Source of the DNA: Gibbula magus
Taxonomy: Eukaryota; Mollusca; Gastropoda; Trochida; Trochidae
Length of the DNA: 64,000 nucleotides
Direction of reading: 5' to 3'
Assembly: GCA_936450465.1 (NCBI GenBank)
Contig: OW388298.1
Span: forward strand, 8,354,035-8,418,034
The position numbers were made by a program, and so were the translations under genes. The notes beneath the pieces were generated by a model. It saw only the letters and a list, made by a program, of their open reading frames with translations. It had not been told where the DNA came from and did not search any database. Shown piece after piece: positions 61,901 to 64,000 of this stretch; positions within the stretch are counted from its first letter, which is position 1; each line of letters opens with the position of its first letter.

Positions 61901-64000
61901 TGTAGCATACAACCGATGATGACGTCATAAGAGGTTGATATGACAACGAACAAATGTTAAGGGTATGAGCACAAATCGACCCGAGGTGTGTATGAAAGGA
62001 TATGGAGAGGGGAAGTTGTGATGTGATATGTAGCATACAACCGATGATGACGTCATAAGAGGTTGATATGACAATGAACCAATGTTAAGGGTATGGGCAC
62101 ATACCGACCCGAGGTGTGTATGAAAGGATATGGAGAGGGGAAGTTGTGATGTGATATGTAGCATACAACCGATGATGACGTCATAAGAGGTTGATATGAC
62201 AATGAACCAATGTTAAGTTTATGAGCACATATCGACCTGAGGTGTGTATGAAAGGATATGGACAAGTGAAGTTGTGATGACATCGATGTGATATGTAGCA
62301 TACAACCGATGATGACGTCATAAGAGGTTGATATGACAATGAACCAATGTTAAGGGTATGGGCACATATCGACCCGAGGTGTGTATGAAAGGATATGGAG
62401 AGGGGAAGTTGTGATGTGATCTGTAGCATACAACCGATGATGACGTCATAAGAGGTTGATATGACAATGAACCAATGTTAAGGGTATGGTCACATATCGA
62501 CCCGAGGTGTGTATGAAAGGATATGGAGAGGGGAAGTTCTGATGTGATCTGTAGCATACAACCGATGATGACGTCATAAGAGGTTGATATGACAATGAAC
62601 CAATGTTAAGGGTATGGGAACATATCGACCCGAGGTGTGTATGAAAGGATATGGAGAGGGGAAGTTGTGATGTGATCTGTAGCATACAACCGATGATGAC
62701 GTCATAAGAGGTTGATATGACAATGAACCAATGTTAAGGGTATGAGCACATATCGACCCGAGGTGAGAATGAAAGGATATGGACAAGTGAAGTTGTGATA
62801 ATATCGATGTGATCTTTAGCATACAACCGATGGTGACGTCATAAGAGGTTGATATGACAATGAACCAATGTTAAGGGTATGAGCACATATCGACCCGAGG
62901 TGTGTATGAAAGTATATGGACAAGTGAAGTTGTGATAACATCGATGTGATCTTTAGCATACAACCGATGATGACGTCATAAGAGGTTGATATGACAATGA
63001 ACCAATGTTAAGGGTATGAGCACATATCGACCCGAGGTGTGAATGAAAGGATATGGAGAGGGGAAGTTGTGATGTGATATGTAGCATACAACCGATGATG
63101 ACGTCATAAGAGGTTGATATGACAATGAACCAATGTTAAGGGTATGAGCACATATCGACCCGAGGTGTGTATGAAAGGATATGGACAAGTGAAGTTGTGA
63201 TAACATCGATGTGATCTTTAGCATACAACCGATGATGACGTCATAAGAGGTTGATATGACAATGAACCAATGTTAAGGGTATGAGCACATATCGACCCGA
63301 GGTGTGTATGAAAGGATATGGACAAGTGAAGTTGTGATAACATCGATGTGATCTTTAGCATACAACCGATGATGACGTCATAAGAGGTTGATATGACAAT
63401 GAACCAATGTTAAGGGTATGAGCACATATCGACCCGAGGTGTGTATGAAAGTATATGGACAAGTGAAGTTGTGATAACATCGATGTGACCTTAGCATACA
63501 ACCGATGATGACGTCATAAGAGGTTGATATGACAACGAACCAATGTTAAGGGTATGAGCACATATCGACCCGAGGTGTGTATGAAAGTATATGGACAAGT
63601 GAAGTTGTGATAACATCGATGTGATCTTTAGCATACAACCGATGATGACGTCATAAGAGGTTGATATGACAATGAACCAATGTTAAGGGTATGAGCACAT
63701 ATCGACCCGAGGTGTGAATGAAAGGATATGGACAAGTGAAGTTGTGATGACATCGATGTGATATGTAGCATACAACCGATGATGACGTCATAAGAGTTTG
63801 ATATGACAACGAACCAATGTTATGGGAATGGGCACATATCGACCCGAGGTGTGTATGAAAGGATATGGAGAGGGGAAGTTGTGATGTGATATGTAGCATA
63901 CAACCGATGATGACGTCATAAGAGGTTGATATGACAATGAACCAATGTTAAGGGTATGGGCACATATCGACCCGAGGTGTGTATGAAAGGATATGGAGAG

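Larger units (their letters stand above)
53228..63960. repeat. Higher-order structure of the 137/128-bp satellite, variable 2-3 kb period
   Basis: A marker monomer series recurs at about 53243, 55976, 58087, 60061 and 62318 (spacings 2733, 2111, 1974, 2257). Another (GAGTTTGATATGACAACG with TTATGGGAATGG) recurs at about 54181, 57187, 59162, 61547 and 63794 (spacings about 3007, 1974, 2385, 2247). The same order of variants is kept, with blocks of different monomer count inserted or lost. Confidence 0.9.
51401..64000. repeat. 137/128-bp satellite with a CRE-like TGACGTCA in almost every unit
   Basis: At least 12.6 kb and about 94 monomers, continuing past the window end. Long monomers (137 bp) contain GGACAAGTGAAGTTGTGAT and ACATCGATGTGATCT. 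Short monomers (128 bp) contain GGAGAGGGGAAGTTGTGATG and lack nine bases between the two GAT triplets. Units 51.4-53.2 kb are nearly all 137 bp; later parts mix both. Almost every unit has GATGATGACGTCATAAGAGG with the 8-bp palindrome TGACGTCA, the consensus for CREB/ATF bZIP factors. Short minus-strand open frames of 79-94 codons are by-products of the repeat. Confidence 0.97.

Noticed and set aside
51418..64000. Dozens of 79-94-codon minus-strand frames as a gene family
   Set aside because: They are satellite monomers read in overlapping frames, each running from one monomer into the next.

Overview
The window looks like nuclear DNA of an invertebrate metazoan. The evidence is AT-rich non-coding sequence, one intron-containing gene with GT-AG splice sites, two tRNA-derived SINEs, several small TIR/foldback DNA transposons and very many minisatellites. 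A marine lophotrochozoan such as a mollusc is my best guess from the style of the repeats and the PAN/apple-like secreted gene. That is inference, not something the sequence proves. No prokaryotic operon, rRNA, CRISPR array or functional tRNA gene is visible.

Layout. 1-221: 25-bp minisatellite cut by the window edge. 222-950: spacer with a diverged two-copy repeat. 953-2183: 82-bp minisatellite with two linked variant types. 2200-3230: spacer with a short inverted repeat and a 36-bp minisatellite. 3234-14845: 11.6-kb satellite of a 21-bp unit carrying the TACATGTA palindrome, with nested kilobase-scale duplications. 14850-26927: mostly unique AT-rich DNA carrying three TIR elements (15773-16097, 20650-21161, 21554-22488), a foldback element (26282-26390), a SINE (19864-20195) and arrays of 60 bp, 35 bp and 7 bp. 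26928-31976: the only convincing gene. It has three exons with matching phases and predicts a 364-residue secreted protein with an N-terminal PAN/apple-like Cys pattern and a long beta-rich C-terminal exon. Its introns hold several tandem repeats, including a 39-bp array just upstream of the last exon. 31977-40320: spacer with a second SINE and arrays of 51/52 bp, 23 bp and about 240 bp. 40326-50193: 9.9-kb satellite of a 25-bp unit with the GCATGC palindrome. 50194-51104: spacer. 51105-51400: 74-bp repeat. 51401 to the end: at least 12.6 kb of a 137/128-bp satellite in which almost every monomer carries a perfect TGACGTCA (CRE/ATF-type) palindrome, arranged in higher-order blocks of about 2-3 kb.

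About 35 kb of the 64 kb is therefore tandem repeat. The long open frames across the three large satellites follow from unit length and lack of stop triplets, and I do not annotate them as genes. The most notable observations are the CRE-bearing satellite, including one monomer type turned into a perfect 28-bp palindrome, the nested rearrangement history of the 21-bp satellite, the restricted variant alphabet of the 25-bp satellite, and the unrecognised spliced gene with a tandem array of acceptor-like sequences before its last exon.
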